Source: Brachybacterium endophyticum
GTDB lineage: Bacteria; Actinomycetota; Actinomycetes; Actinomycetales; Dermabacteraceae
Assembly (NCBI RefSeq): GCF_003130585.1
Contig: NZ_QFKX01000006.1
Span: 145,884 to 209,883, forward strand
Direction of reading: 5' to 3'
DNA length: 64,000 bases
The notes under the pieces are model-generated. The model was not told where the DNA came from. It saw only the letters and a program-made list of their open reading frames with translations, and ran no database searches. A program made the position numbers and the translations under genes. This document shows, in pieces, positions 1-8,133 of the stretch. Position 1 is the first letter of the stretch. Each line of letters begins with the position of its first letter.

Positions 1-285
1 CCCGGACTGCCCTACTGGCCGGTCAACTACGGGGCCGGGGCCTTCGGGATCACCCAGCGGGAGTTCCTGATCGCCTCGTTCGTCGCGTGCATCCCCGGCC
101 AGCTCTCGCTGGTCGCGATCGGTGCCTTCCTCACCGATCCCGGTGTGCTGACCGGTATCGTCCTCGCGGCGTCGTGGGCGGTGGTGATCGTGCTGACGGT
201 CTGGGGATACCGGGCCTTCCGCGGCACCTCCCGCCGGCCGCTGCCCGGCGACCGCGAACGTCGGGACGGACGCGACCGGGACTGA
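1..285 (+). CDS. TVP38/TMEM64 (SNARE-associated/VTT) family membrane protein, C-terminal part
   Basis: The gene begins before the window; only the last 94 residues are visible. They show the family's typical pattern: a Pro-Tyr-Trp-Pro-Val-Asn-Tyr-Gly-Ala-Gly stretch near residue 5, a re-entrant/TM segment ending in a CIPGQLSLVAIGA-like motif, one further TM helix near residues 53-70 and a basic, hydrophilic tail. VTT-domain proteins are polytopic inner-membrane proteins, probably involved in lipid scrambling or small-molecule permeability; the substrate cannot be told here. The frame runs from base 1 without interruption to a TGA at 283-285. The next gene is convergent, 28 bp away. Confidence 0.7.
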   Translation, partial: PGLPYWPVNYGAGAFGITQREFLIASFVACIPGQLSLVAIGAFLTDPGVLTGIVLAASWAVVIVLTVWGYRAFRGTSRRPLPGDRERRDGRDRD

Positions 286-313
286 CGGGGAGCACGGACC
301 CGGTCAGCGGGCC

Positions 314-1114
314 TCAGATCGTGGCGACGGACCCCGCGTCCACGCGGTAGTTGGAGCCGTTGACGAACGAGGCCCGGTCCGAGCAGAGGAAGGTCACGAC
401 GGCCGCGACCTCCTCGGGGTCGCCGCGGCGCCCCAGCTCCATGTAGGGGCGTTCGATCTCGAGGAAGGACTCGACGGCCTCGTCGAAGCCGTGGCCGCGC
501 TGTTCGGCGCGACCCTGCATCATCGCGTCGGTCATGGGCGTGTGGATGAACGCGGGGGAGACGGCGTTGACCAGCAGCCCCTCCTTCGCGTACGAGCGCG
601 AGAGCCCCTTGGACAGCGCCAGCACGCCGGCCTTGGCGGCGCAGTAGGGCAGCTCGTCGTCGTAGGGCTGCACACCGTCCTCGGAGGCCAGGTAGACGAT
701 CCTGCCCCAGCCTCCCGTGCGCAGCGAGGGCAGGAACTCCCTGGTGACGCGCACGGCCCCGAGCAGGTCGACCTCCAGGGTGTGCGTCCAGCCCTCGTCG
801 TCGATCTCGTGGAAGAGCCCCTTGGCCCCGGTGATCCCGGCGCAGTGCACCAGGATGTCGATGTCCCCCACCGCCTCGCGCACCACGCCGCCGAGCTCGG
901 AGAGCTCCTCGACGCTGGTGACGTCCGCCGGGTGGTGGAACAGACGCCCGGCGGGGGCCTCGAGGCGACCGGCGGCCTCCTCGAGCTCGTCGCCGGCGGC
1001 GTCGGTGAGGAACACCGTGGCGCCCTCGGCGATCAGCTGCTTCGCGGTGTGCCACCCGATCCCGGAGTCGGCCCCGGTGATCAGCGCGGTGCGGCCCTGC
1101 AGTCCGAGATCCAT
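314..1114 (-). CDS. SDR family NAD(P)-dependent oxidoreductase
   Basis: A 266-aa classical short-chain dehydrogenase/reductase, a Rossmann-fold cytosolic enzyme that oxidises or reduces an alcohol/carbonyl with NAD(P)(H). The cofactor motif TGADSGIG is at residues 13-20. The catalytic residues are Ser144, Tyr157 and Lys161 (YCAAK). The structural NNAG motif is weakened to HCAG, and the usual catalytic Asn near 114-116 appears to be Asp, a deviation worth noting. It starts 1 bp after the stop of the upstream FAD oxidoreductase at 1116-2300 and is surely co-transcribed with it. The substrate cannot be predicted; the C-terminus (NYRVDAG-like) is normal for the family. Confidence 0.85.
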   Translation of the reverse strand: MDLGLQGRTALITGADSGIGWHTAKQLIAEGATVFLTDAAGDELEEAAGRLEAPAGRLFHHPADVTSVEELSELGGVVREAVGDIDILVHCAGITGAKGLFHEIDDEGWTHTLEVDLLGAVRVTREFLPSLRTGGWGRIVYLASEDGVQPYDDELPYCAAKAGVLALSKGLSRSYAKEGLLVNAVSPAFIHTPMTDAMMQGRAEQRGHGFDEAVESFLEIERPYMELGRRGDPEEVAAVVTFLCSDRASFVNGSNYRVDAGSVATI

Positions 1115-1115
1115 G

Positions 1116-2300
1116 TCAGCGGATCCTCTCGTCGAGCTGGTCGGGATCGGTGGGGGCGTCGGCCAGCACCTGGCGGGCGCTGTCCCGCGCTCCGTCCACG
1201 TTCCACAGCAGCACGCCGACGGGGCGCTTCTGCTCATCGAGGTAGTAGACGACCACGCGGTCCTCGCCGAGGTCCACCTGGCGCGTGCGCAGCCCGCCGT
1301 CGAGACGGCCGATGGCCTCCCAGTGCAGATCGAAGAGCTGCGAGTAGAAGTACGGCGTGTGGTCGTAGGGCGCGTCGTCCCCGGCCATCGAGAGCCCCGC
1401 GGCGCGGCCAGACTCCCGGGCATGGTCGACGTGCTCGACGCGGGTCCGCCCGAGGATCGCATCGGGGTACTCGACGATGTCCCCGGCGGCCCAGATCGCG
1501 GGGTCGTCCGTGCGCAGTCGCGCGTCGACGACCACGCCCTCGGTGACCTCGAGGCCGGCGGCCGCGGCCAGGTCCACGCGGGGCGTCGCCCCCAGGCCGA
1601 CGACCACCGTGTCCGTCTCCAGGGTGCTGCCGTCCTCGAGCGAGACCTCGAGGGTCCCGTCGTCGCGACGCCGGGCCGCCGTGGCGCGCCGGCCGGGCAC
1701 CAGGTGGACCCCGGCCTCCTCGAACAGCTGCTGGTGGCGCTCGGCCAGACGCCGGGGGAAGAGCCCGCCGCCCAGGATCTCCTGGGGGAAGACGAGCGTG
1801 GTGTCCACGCCGTTCTGCACGAGGGCGGCGGCGAGCTCCGACCCGATGTACCCGCCCCCGAGGACGACGGCGCAGGAGCCCTTCCCTGCGAGCTCGCGGA
1901 GCCGGCGGTAGTCGGCGAAGTCGCGGAACACGATGACGGAATCGTCCTCGCTGCCGGGGATCCCCTGCGGTTCGGAGCCGGTGGCGAGCAGGAGCTTGCC
2001 GTAGCCGACCCGGGAGCCGTCGGCGAGGACGACCTCGTGGGCGTCGCGGTCGATCCGCTCGACGCGGGTCTCGAGCCGGAGGTCCGCGCCGGTGTCCTCG
2101 GCGGTGCCGAGCGGGACCTGGTCCTCGTCGAACGACGGGTCGGTCCACAGCTTCTTGCTGAGCGCAGGTCGCGTGTAGGGGCCATCGACGTCCGTGCTGA
2201 GGATGCCGATCGTCCCGTCGGCATCGAGCTCCCGGATCGCGCGGGACGCGTCGTCGCTCACCTGCCCGCCGCCCAGGATCAGGTAGTCGTACGAGGTCAT
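1116..2300 (-). CDS. NAD(P)/FAD-dependent oxidoreductase (AIF/rubredoxin-reductase-like)
   Basis: A 394-aa flavoprotein with two dinucleotide-binding motifs: LILGGGQ near residue 6 (FAD; less regular than GxGxxG) and VLGGGYIGSE near 150 (NAD(P)H). The ATGSEP motif lies between them, and a late GDI motif (AAGDIVEYP) contacts FAD. The C-terminal segment with HTPYFYSQLFDLHWEAIG is like the apoptosis-inducing-factor/ferredoxin-reductase group. Such proteins pass electrons from NAD(P)H to a small redox partner; no ferredoxin gene is adjacent. The ATG at 2300 was chosen because the glycine-rich motif follows it directly; earlier in-frame starts up to 2369 would add unlikely residues. It forms an operon with the SDR downstream. 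Confidence 0.82.
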   Translation of the reverse strand: MTSYDYLILGGGQVSDDASRAIRELDADGTIGILSTDVDGPYTRPALSKKLWTDPSFDEDQVPLGTAEDTGADLRLETRVERIDRDAHEVVLADGSRVGYGKLLLATGSEPQGIPGSEDDSVIVFRDFADYRRLRELAGKGSCAVVLGGGYIGSELAAALVQNGVDTTLVFPQEILGGGLFPRRLAERHQQLFEEAGVHLVPGRRATAARRRDDGTLEVSLEDGSTLETDTVVVGLGATPRVDLAAAAGLEVTEGVVVDARLRTDDPAIWAAGDIVEYPDAILGRTRVEHVDHARESGRAAGLSMAGDDAPYDHTPYFYSQLFDLHWEAIGRLDGGLRTRQVDLGEDRVVVYYLDEQKRPVGVLLWNVDGARDSARQVLADAPTDPDQLDERIR

Positions 2301-2570
2301 GCCGATCACGCTCGCTCTCACGGTGTGCAGGAGATGATGTGGGATCGTCACCATACGGCGGGCCGGCACCCTTGGCCAGGATCACGGGCGGGATGCTCGT
2401 CTGCCCCAGAGGGACAGCGACCGCGCGGTAGCGATTCATTGTGCGCGGCCCTGCCGGCGGGATAGCGTGGCGCCAACGGTGTGGCGGGCGCCACAGAGGG
2501 CGCGCGGCCCTCGTCCGGGCCCACCGGAGCAGATCCGCCGACCACGGACGATCGGCGACAGGGGGCGGCC

Positions 2571-3827
2571 ATGAGGACCTTGCAGGACGACACCCTCCGA
2601 TTCCTGAGAGAGGGCTACACCTTCATCTCGGCGCGATGCGACGAGCTGGAGACGGACCTCTTCACGACGCGGCTCGGCCTGCGCCGGGTGACCTGCGTCC
2701 GTGGTGCCGAGGCCGCGCGGATGTTCTACGACGGCGGTGACATCACCCGTGCCGGCGCCGTCCCCTCGACGACACAGCACCTGCTCCAGGACGTCGGCTC
2801 CGTGCAAGGACTCGAGGGCGAGGCCCACCGCACGCGCAAGGCGCTCTTCCTCTCGGTGCTCGGGCCGGACCAACAGGCTCGGCTCGCCGAGATCCTCGGC
2901 AGGGAGTGGAACCGTTCCTGGCAGCGCGCGGGGGAGTCGGTGGTGCGCCTCGAGGACGTGATGGCCCGGATCCTGACCCGCACCGCCTGCAGCTGGGCGG
3001 GCGTGCCCTCGGGGATGGTGGATGCGCCGGTGCTGACGGACCAGCTCCGATCGATGGTCGACCATGCGGGGTCGTTCGGGCCCGCGGGGTGGGCCGCGAG
3101 GGTGCGCCGCCGCAGCGCCGAGGCGTGGGCCGAGTCCGTGATCGAACATCACCGCGCCCTCGGTCCTGTGCCCGACGAGCACACCGCGCTGGGCGGCCTG
3201 CTGCGTCACCGGGACGCCGACGGCTCGGCACTGTCCGCCCGCGTGGCCGCCGTGGAGCTGCTGAACGTCCTGCGACCCCTCGTCGCGGTCACCCGCTTCG
3301 TCCTGTTCGCGCAGGTGGCGCTCGCGCGTGCTCCGCAATGGCGGGAGCGGATCGCCGAGGGGCCGAGCGAGGACGTCGTGGGCTTCGCCCAGGAGGTCCG
3401 CCGCTTCTTCCCGTTCTTCCCCGCGGTCCCGGGCCGCGTCAGCTCCCCCTTCCGCTGGGAGGGCCACGACTTCCTCGCGGGCGAGCGCGTGGTCCTGGAC
3501 CTCTACGGGACCGACCACGACGCCCGGATCTGGGATTCCCCGGAGAGCTTCCGGCCCGAGAGGTTCCGGGACTGGGAGTGGGAGCGCCACCCCTATTCGC
3601 TCGTCCCCCAGGGAGCGGGGGACGTCCGCACCGGCCACAGGTGCCCGGGCGAGTGGGCGACGCTCACGGTGCTCCGCGAGACGGTCCGACGGCTCTCCCG
3701 CGAGAACTTCGACCTGCCCGCGCAGGACCTCACGATCCCCCTGGACCGGATGCCCACGCGTCCCCGCAGCGGGGTGCTGGTGAGGCGCCGGGAGAACGGG
3801 GCAGGGTACGCCGCTGACGGGCGGTAG
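2571..3827 (+). CDS. cytochrome P450 of the CYP152 type (fatty-acid peroxygenase)
   Basis: A 418-aa P450 close in length and layout to CYP152 members (OleT, BS-beta, SP-alpha), which use H2O2 to hydroxylate or decarboxylate fatty acids without a redox partner. Visible marks are an N-terminal REGYTFI segment, a GSVQGLEG loop, KALFLSVL, the Arg235-Pro236 pair (LRPLVA) that binds the fatty-acid carboxylate, a VRRFFPFFP helix, FRPERF, and the haem ligand Cys358 in GHRCPGEW. The residue matching His85 of OleT is Gln79, as in the hydroxylating enzymes, so hydroxylation is more likely than alkene formation. The ATG at 2571 follows a GGGGG-type ribosome site. A possible promoter is TTGTGC (2439) -18 bp- TAGCGT (2463). 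Confidence 0.85.
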   Translation: MRTLQDDTLRFLREGYTFISARCDELETDLFTTRLGLRRVTCVRGAEAARMFYDGGDITRAGAVPSTTQHLLQDVGSVQGLEGEAHRTRKALFLSVLGPDQQARLAEILGREWNRSWQRAGESVVRLEDVMARILTRTACSWAGVPSGMVDAPVLTDQLRSMVDHAGSFGPAGWAARVRRRSAEAWAESVIEHHRALGPVPDEHTALGGLLRHRDADGSALSARVAAVELLNVLRPLVAVTRFVLFAQVALARAPQWRERIAEGPSEDVVGFAQEVRRFFPFFPAVPGRVSSPFRWEGHDFLAGERVVLDLYGTDHDARIWDSPESFRPERFRDWEWERHPYSLVPQGAGDVRTGHRCPGEWATLTVLRETVRRLSRENFDLPAQDLTIPLDRMPTRPRSGVLVRRRENGAGYAADGR

Positions 3828-3949
3828 GCCACCAGGGCGTCCGGGCACCCGGTCCTCCCCATACAGTGGCGACGTCGGTGATCGCCACCCCTGCCACCCG
3901 GCTCCGAGGAGTCCTCGCGTGGCAGCTCGTCGAAGAGGAGAGCACGAGA

Positions 3950-5134
3950 ATGAGAGCACTGACCTGGCAGGCGCCCGGACGGGTCTCGGTCGAGACCGTC
4001 CCCGACCCCCGTATCGAGCAGCCCACCGATGCGATCGTCCGGATCACGTCCACGGCGATCTGCGGCTCGGACCTGCATCTGTACGAAGCACTCGGCCCCT
4101 ACATGGCACCCGGCGACGTCGTCGGGCACGAGCCCATGGGCATCGTCGTGGAGACCGGCAGCGAGGTCACGCACGTCTCCGAGGGCGACAGGGTCGTGGT
4201 GCCCTTCAACATCTCCTGCGGCACCTGCGCGATGTGCTCCCAGGGCCTGCAGTCCCAGTGCGAGACCACGCAGGTCAGGGAGCACGGATCCGGGGCCGCG
4301 CTGCTCGGGTTCTCCGCGCTCTACGGCAGTCTTCCCGGAGGACAGGCGGAGTTCCTGCGCGTCCCCCACGCGGATCACGGCCTGATCCCGGTGGGGTCGG
4401 ACCTGGCCGACGAGCGCTACCTCTTCCTCTCCGACATCCTGCCGACCGCCTGGCAGGGCGTGCGCTACGCCGACATCCCCCGCGGTGGCAGCGTCGCCGT
4501 GCTGGGACTCGGACCGGTCGGTCAGTTCGCGGCCCGCATCGCGGCGCGGGAGGGCGCCAGGGTCTTCGGCGTCGATCCCGTACCGGAGCGCCGTGCACTG
4601 GCCGAGCGCTGGGGGATCGAGGCCTTCCCCCAGGGCGAGGAGGCGCACCAGCAGATCCTCGACGCCACCGAGGGACGGGGCCCGGACGCCGTGATCGACG
4701 CCGTGGGCATGGAGGCGCACGGGAGTCCCGTGGCCGCGGTGGCGCAGAAGGTCGTGGGCCGCCTGCCCGACAAGCTGGGCAGGCCCCTGATGGAGCGCGC
4801 CGGCATCGACCGGCTCTCCGCGCTGCACGAGGCGATCGCTCTGGTGCGACGGGGCGGGACGATCTCGCTCAGCGGTGTGTACGGAGGGACAGCGAGCCCC
4901 ATGCCTCTGCTGACGATGTTCGACAAGCAGATCCAGCTCCGCATGGGACAGTGCAACGTCCGGTCCTGGACCGAGGATCTGCTGCCGCTAGTGGAGGACA
5001 CGTCGGACCCGCTCGGCACGGGCGATCTGGTGACCCATCACCTGCCGCTCGAGGAGGGTCCGGCGGCGTACGAGATGTTCCGGAGCAAGAACGACAACTG
5101 CATCAAGGTCGTGCTGGAACCGGGGCGTGCCTGA
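3950..5134 (+). CDS. zinc-dependent alcohol dehydrogenase (FDH-like MDR)
   Basis: A 394-aa medium-chain dehydrogenase/reductase. Catalytic zinc ligands are visible as Cys38 (TAICGSD) and His60-Glu61 (GHEP). The structural zinc site is the Cys cluster CGTCAMCSQGLQSQC near residues 90-104. The NAD-binding motif GLGPVG lies near 183. Its length and an insertion before the C-terminal domain place it with the glutathione-independent formaldehyde dehydrogenase-like ADHs found in actinobacteria. The start ATG at 3950 has a good AGAGGAG ribosome site nine bases upstream; longer in-frame starts to 3866 lack one. The true substrate is unknown. It faces the OYE gene, with a shared terminator hairpin between them. 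Confidence 0.85.
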   Translation: MRALTWQAPGRVSVETVPDPRIEQPTDAIVRITSTAICGSDLHLYEALGPYMAPGDVVGHEPMGIVVETGSEVTHVSEGDRVVVPFNISCGTCAMCSQGLQSQCETTQVREHGSGAALLGFSALYGSLPGGQAEFLRVPHADHGLIPVGSDLADERYLFLSDILPTAWQGVRYADIPRGGSVAVLGLGPVGQFAARIAAREGARVFGVDPVPERRALAERWGIEAFPQGEEAHQQILDATEGRGPDAVIDAVGMEAHGSPVAAVAQKVVGRLPDKLGRPLMERAGIDRLSALHEAIALVRRGGTISLSGVYGGTASPMPLLTMFDKQIQLRMGQCNVRSWTEDLLPLVEDTSDPLGTGDLVTHHLPLEEGPAAYEMFRSKNDNCIKVVLEPGRA

Positions 5135-5152
5135 CCCGGGCCATCCACGGCC

Positions 5153-5192
5153 GGGCCCCGTCCCGGCGTGGCAGGGAGCCGGGACGGGGCCC
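5153..5192. terminator. bidirectional hairpin between convergent genes
   Basis: A perfect 15-bp inverted repeat (GGGCCCCGTCCCGGC and its complement, 10-nt loop) lies between the stops of the ADH gene (+) and the OYE gene (-). No U-tract follows, which is usual for high-GC actinobacterial terminators. Confidence 0.75.
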
Positions 5193-5211
5193 TGGGGTCG
5201 GGCGCGGCGAT

Positions 5212-6312
5212 TCAGCCGGCGAGCACGCGCTGGCGGTAGGCCCGCCGGTAGGGGGCGGGGATCGGAGCATCCTGCACGTTCAGGGCGAGCGCGGCGCGGA
5301 TCGCGAAGCTCGGATCGCGCAGGAACTCTCGCCCGACCAGCACCACGTCCGCGAGGCCCGTGGCGGTGATCTGCTCGGCCTGGCGCGGTTCGTCGATCAT
5401 GCCCACGGCCGAGACCGGGATGCCGGCGCCCTGCTTCACGGCGGTCGCGAGCGGGGTCTGGTAGCCGGGGCCGACGGGGATCAGCGCATCGGGGCTGTTG
5501 CCACCCGAGGAGATGTCGACCATGTCCACACCGTGCTCCCGAAGCCAGCCCGCGAGCTGCACCGTGTCCTCGATCTGCACTCCGCCCTCGGCCCAGTCCG
5601 TCGCGGACAGGCGCACCAGCAGCGGCATCCCCTCGGGGAGCTCGGCCCGGACCGCGTCCACGATCCGCAGCAGCAGGCGGGCGCGGTTCTCCGCGGAGCC
5701 GCCGTACTGGTCCGTGCGCGAGTTGCTCAGCGGGGAGAGGAACTCGTGGATCAGGTAGCCGTGGGCGCCGTGGATCTCGATCATGTCCATGCCGGCCTCG
5801 ACGGCGCGGCGCGCGGAGGCGACGAACGCCTCGACGACGCCGTCGATGGCGGCCTCGTCCAGGGCGAGCGGCTCGGCCAGATCACCGAAGGCCGTGGCCG
5901 ACGGGCCGACGGTCTGCCAGCCGTCGTCCTCGACCGCGATCGAGGTGCCCGGCGCCCCGTTGCCCCATTCGCTGTAGGTCGAGGCCTTGCGGCCGGCGTG
6001 GGCGAGCTGGATGCCGATCGCCGCACCCAGGGAGTGCACGAGGTCGACGATCCCGCCCAGGGCGTCGCGCTGGGCGTCGTTCCAGAGCCCGAGGTCCTGG
6101 GGGGAGATCCTGCCCTCGGGAGTGACCCCGGTGGCCTCGACGATCACCGCTCCGGCGCCGCCGCGCGCGAACGACCCGTAGTGCATCAGGTGCCACGGGG
6201 TGGGCACCCCGTCACCCTTCTCGACCATGTACTGGCACATCGGGGGGACCCACACGCGGTTGCGGACGGTCAGGTCGCGCAGGGTGATGGGCTGGAACAG
6301 GGTGCGGCTCAT
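5212..6312 (-). CDS. NADH:flavin oxidoreductase / NADPH dehydrogenase (OYE family, YqjM-type)
   Basis: A 366-aa TIM-barrel FMN enzyme of the Old Yellow Enzyme family. Cys26 in VPPMCQYM stands at the position of the redox-sensing Cys26 of B. subtilis YqjM and marks the thermophilic-like OYE class. The IEIHGAHGYL stretch carries the His pair that binds the phenolate or enone oxygen. QLAHAGRK and the late VGREFLRDP FMN-phosphate motif are also present. Family members reduce activated C=C bonds of enones, nitro-olefins and electrophilic xenobiotics. The ATG at 6312 (MSRTLFQPITL) is the family's usual N-terminus; the upstream in-frame ATG at 6375 is not needed. A stress or detoxification role is inferred. 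Confidence 0.88.
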   Translation of the reverse strand: MSRTLFQPITLRDLTVRNRVWVPPMCQYMVEKGDGVPTPWHLMHYGSFARGGAGAVIVEATGVTPEGRISPQDLGLWNDAQRDALGGIVDLVHSLGAAIGIQLAHAGRKASTYSEWGNGAPGTSIAVEDDGWQTVGPSATAFGDLAEPLALDEAAIDGVVEAFVASARRAVEAGMDMIEIHGAHGYLIHEFLSPLSNSRTDQYGGSAENRARLLLRIVDAVRAELPEGMPLLVRLSATDWAEGGVQIEDTVQLAGWLREHGVDMVDISSGGNSPDALIPVGPGYQTPLATAVKQGAGIPVSAVGMIDEPRQAEQITATGLADVVLVGREFLRDPSFAIRAALALNVQDAPIPAPYRRAYRQRVLAG

Positions 6313-6679
6313 ACGGCTACTCCTCGAAAAGGGGGCACGCCGTGCCATGTCGGCGTCCGCGCAGATCGTGGGCATCCGGGGCGCTGAGGCGATGGCTCGC
6401 AGTGTTCCTCGGCGACATGGCAGCGACGCTGACTGATACCGCGAAGCTATACCCGCCTCCCGAGGCAGGCCAACAGGTCAGCCTATGGAGGGCAATAGTT
6501 CACAGGTGGGAATGCGGGGAGCCGGGGGCGGGCGCGACGCCGATGCTGAGACCGATGCTGCGTGAGGTCGTTGCTGCGTGAGGCCGTCGGTTCGTCGGAC
6601 CTGTTCCGGCCGATGTGGCCGAGGCCATACGCCGGCCCAGGCCGTTCCCAGCTCCAGTTCACCTGGGATCCGTAGCGTC

Positions 6680-6787
6680 TGCGGTGCAGAGGGAGTACTT
6701 CGCCTCGGCGAGCTCGTCAGTACGGTCGTGCGATCACGACCCGGGCCGCCGGTTCTGGGGGACCAGGACGAAGGAGACTCTGGCATC
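6680..6787 (+). ncRNA. yybP-ykoY (manganese) riboswitch upstream of terC
   Basis: Conserved pieces of the yybP-ykoY aptamer occur in order in the leader of the TerC gene: a 5' GGGAGTA block (6691-6697), CTCGTCAGTACG (6713-6724), a variable hairpin, and the closing GGAGACTCTGGCA block (6773-6785). The 5' TGCAGA and 3' TCTGGCA ends can pair as P1. In the known family, Mn2+ stabilises the aptamer and turns on expression of Mn exporters, including TerC/Alx proteins, which is exactly the downstream gene here. I judged this by eye against the remembered consensus; a covariance-model scan would settle it. Confidence 0.7.
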
Positions 6788-6818
6788 CACCGCATGCCCG
6801 AGCCCCTCAGGAGTCCCC

Positions 6819-7853
6819 GTGGACATCTCACCCCTGGTCTGGACGATCACCCTCGTCGTGACCGTCGCCTTCTTCGTGTACGAGTTCTTCGCGCACGTGC
6901 GCACGCCGCACGAGCCCACGATCGGCGAGGCCGCTCGCTGGTCGGCCTTCTACATCGGTCTCGCCCTGCTCTTCGGCGTCGGCATCGGCGTGTTCTCCGG
7001 ATGGGAGTACGGCGGCGAGTACTTCGCCGGGTACCTGACGGAGAAGGCGCTGTCGATCGACAACCTCTTCGTCTTCCTCATCATCATGACCGGCTTCGCC
7101 GTGCCCCGGATCCATCAGCAGAAGGTGCTGATGATCGGCATCGTGATCGCCCTCGTGCTGCGTGGCGCGTTCATCGCGGTCGGGGCGACGCTGATCGAGA
7201 ACCTCTCGTGGATCTTCTACGTGTTCGGGGCCCTGCTGCTCGTGCTCGCCTGGCGTCAGGCCTTCGGGTCCGAGGAGTCCGATCCGACCGACGGTCGGAT
7301 GATGCGCCTGGTGCGCCGGGTCCTGCCGGTGAGCGAGGAGTACGACGGCGGGCGCTTCCTCAGCCGCGTCGACGGCAAGCGCGTCGTCACGCCCCTGATG
7401 CTGACCGTGATCACCATCGGCCTGGTCGACGTCGTCTTCGCGGTCGACTCGATCCCCGCCATCTTCGGCCTCACCGAGCAGACGTACATCGTCTTCACCG
7501 CCAACGCCTTCGCCCTGATGGGTCTGCGTCAGCTCTACTTCCTCATCGGCGGACTGCTCGAGCGCCTGGTCTACCTCGCCCAGGGTCTCGCCGTGATCCT
7601 CGCCTTCATCGGCGTGAAGCTCGTGATGCACGCCCTCCACGTCAACGAGCTCCCGTTCGTCAACGGCGGCGAGCCGCTGCTGTGGGTGCCCGAGATCCCG
7701 ATCTGGTTCTCGCTGTCCTTCATCGGTCTCGTCGTCGCCGTCGCCACGGCCGCCAGCCTGCTGCGCACGCGCGGGACCGGCAGCTCCGGCGAGGGCGGCG
7801 GGGGAGAGAACGGACGCAGCGAGTCCGCTGCCGTGGAGTCCTCCTCGCGGTGA
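6819..7853 (+). CDS. TerC family integral membrane protein (probable Mn2+ exporter)
   Basis: A 344-aa polytopic membrane protein of the TerC/Alx family. Seven or more hydrophobic helices are visible. The conserved acidic metal-site motifs are present: EKALSIDNLFVF near residue 80 and DVVFAVDSIPAIFG near 205. The start is a GTG at 6819 with CAGGAG eight bases before it; upstream in-frame codons fall inside the riboswitch leader. A low-complexity Gly/Ser/Glu tail closes the protein. TerC proteins export Mn2+ and are tied to metalation of exoenzymes and tellurite resistance; the upstream yybP-ykoY element supports Mn2+ control. No other ter genes are nearby. Confidence 0.88.
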   Translation: MDISPLVWTITLVVTVAFFVYEFFAHVRTPHEPTIGEAARWSAFYIGLALLFGVGIGVFSGWEYGGEYFAGYLTEKALSIDNLFVFLIIMTGFAVPRIHQQKVLMIGIVIALVLRGAFIAVGATLIENLSWIFYVFGALLLVLAWRQAFGSEESDPTDGRMMRLVRRVLPVSEEYDGGRFLSRVDGKRVVTPLMLTVITIGLVDVVFAVDSIPAIFGLTEQTYIVFTANAFALMGLRQLYFLIGGLLERLVYLAQGLAVILAFIGVKLVMHALHVNELPFVNGGEPLLWVPEIPIWFSLSFIGLVVAVATAASLLRTRGTGSSGEGGGGENGRSESAAVESSSR

Positions 7854-7900
7854 CGCGCACGTCGTGACGGTGATCAGCGCGTCGTAGAGGACGTGGACAG

Positions 7901-7933
7901 GCGCCGCCCCGGGCCACCGGCCCCGGGCGGCGC
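7901..7933 (+). terminator. GC-rich hairpin after terC
   Basis: A near-perfect 15-bp inverted repeat (GCGCCGCCC arms, 3-nt loop, one mismatch) 48 bp after the TerC stop; a likely terminator. Nothing else was seen between 7854 and the next gene at 8134. Confidence 0.6.
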
Positions 7934-8133
7934 TCCTACGCGTGCCCGCCCGGCGGCGGAGGTGATCCAGTTCTCGACGGCAGCGGGCCTTCACGCTTGC
8001 CCGATCACATCTCCCGGTCCCGGACCTGCATGAGGGGACGCAGAGGCGTACGGTGCTGACGCCCTGTCCTGACCGGCGGACCGCTGCGCCCGCGGCCGCG
8101 GGCCGGGTCCCCCGACGAGACAGGAGGCTGTGT

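Noticed and set aside
27..1055. Long Arg-rich minus frame over the first genes
   Set aside because: Out of frame with the clear SDR; composition is that of a shadow frame.
314..2224. Single 636-codon minus frame that seemed to fuse an unknown protein to the SDR
   Set aside because: Its first two-thirds are a shadow of the AIF-like gene; the SDR has its own ATG at 1114 next to the upstream stop.
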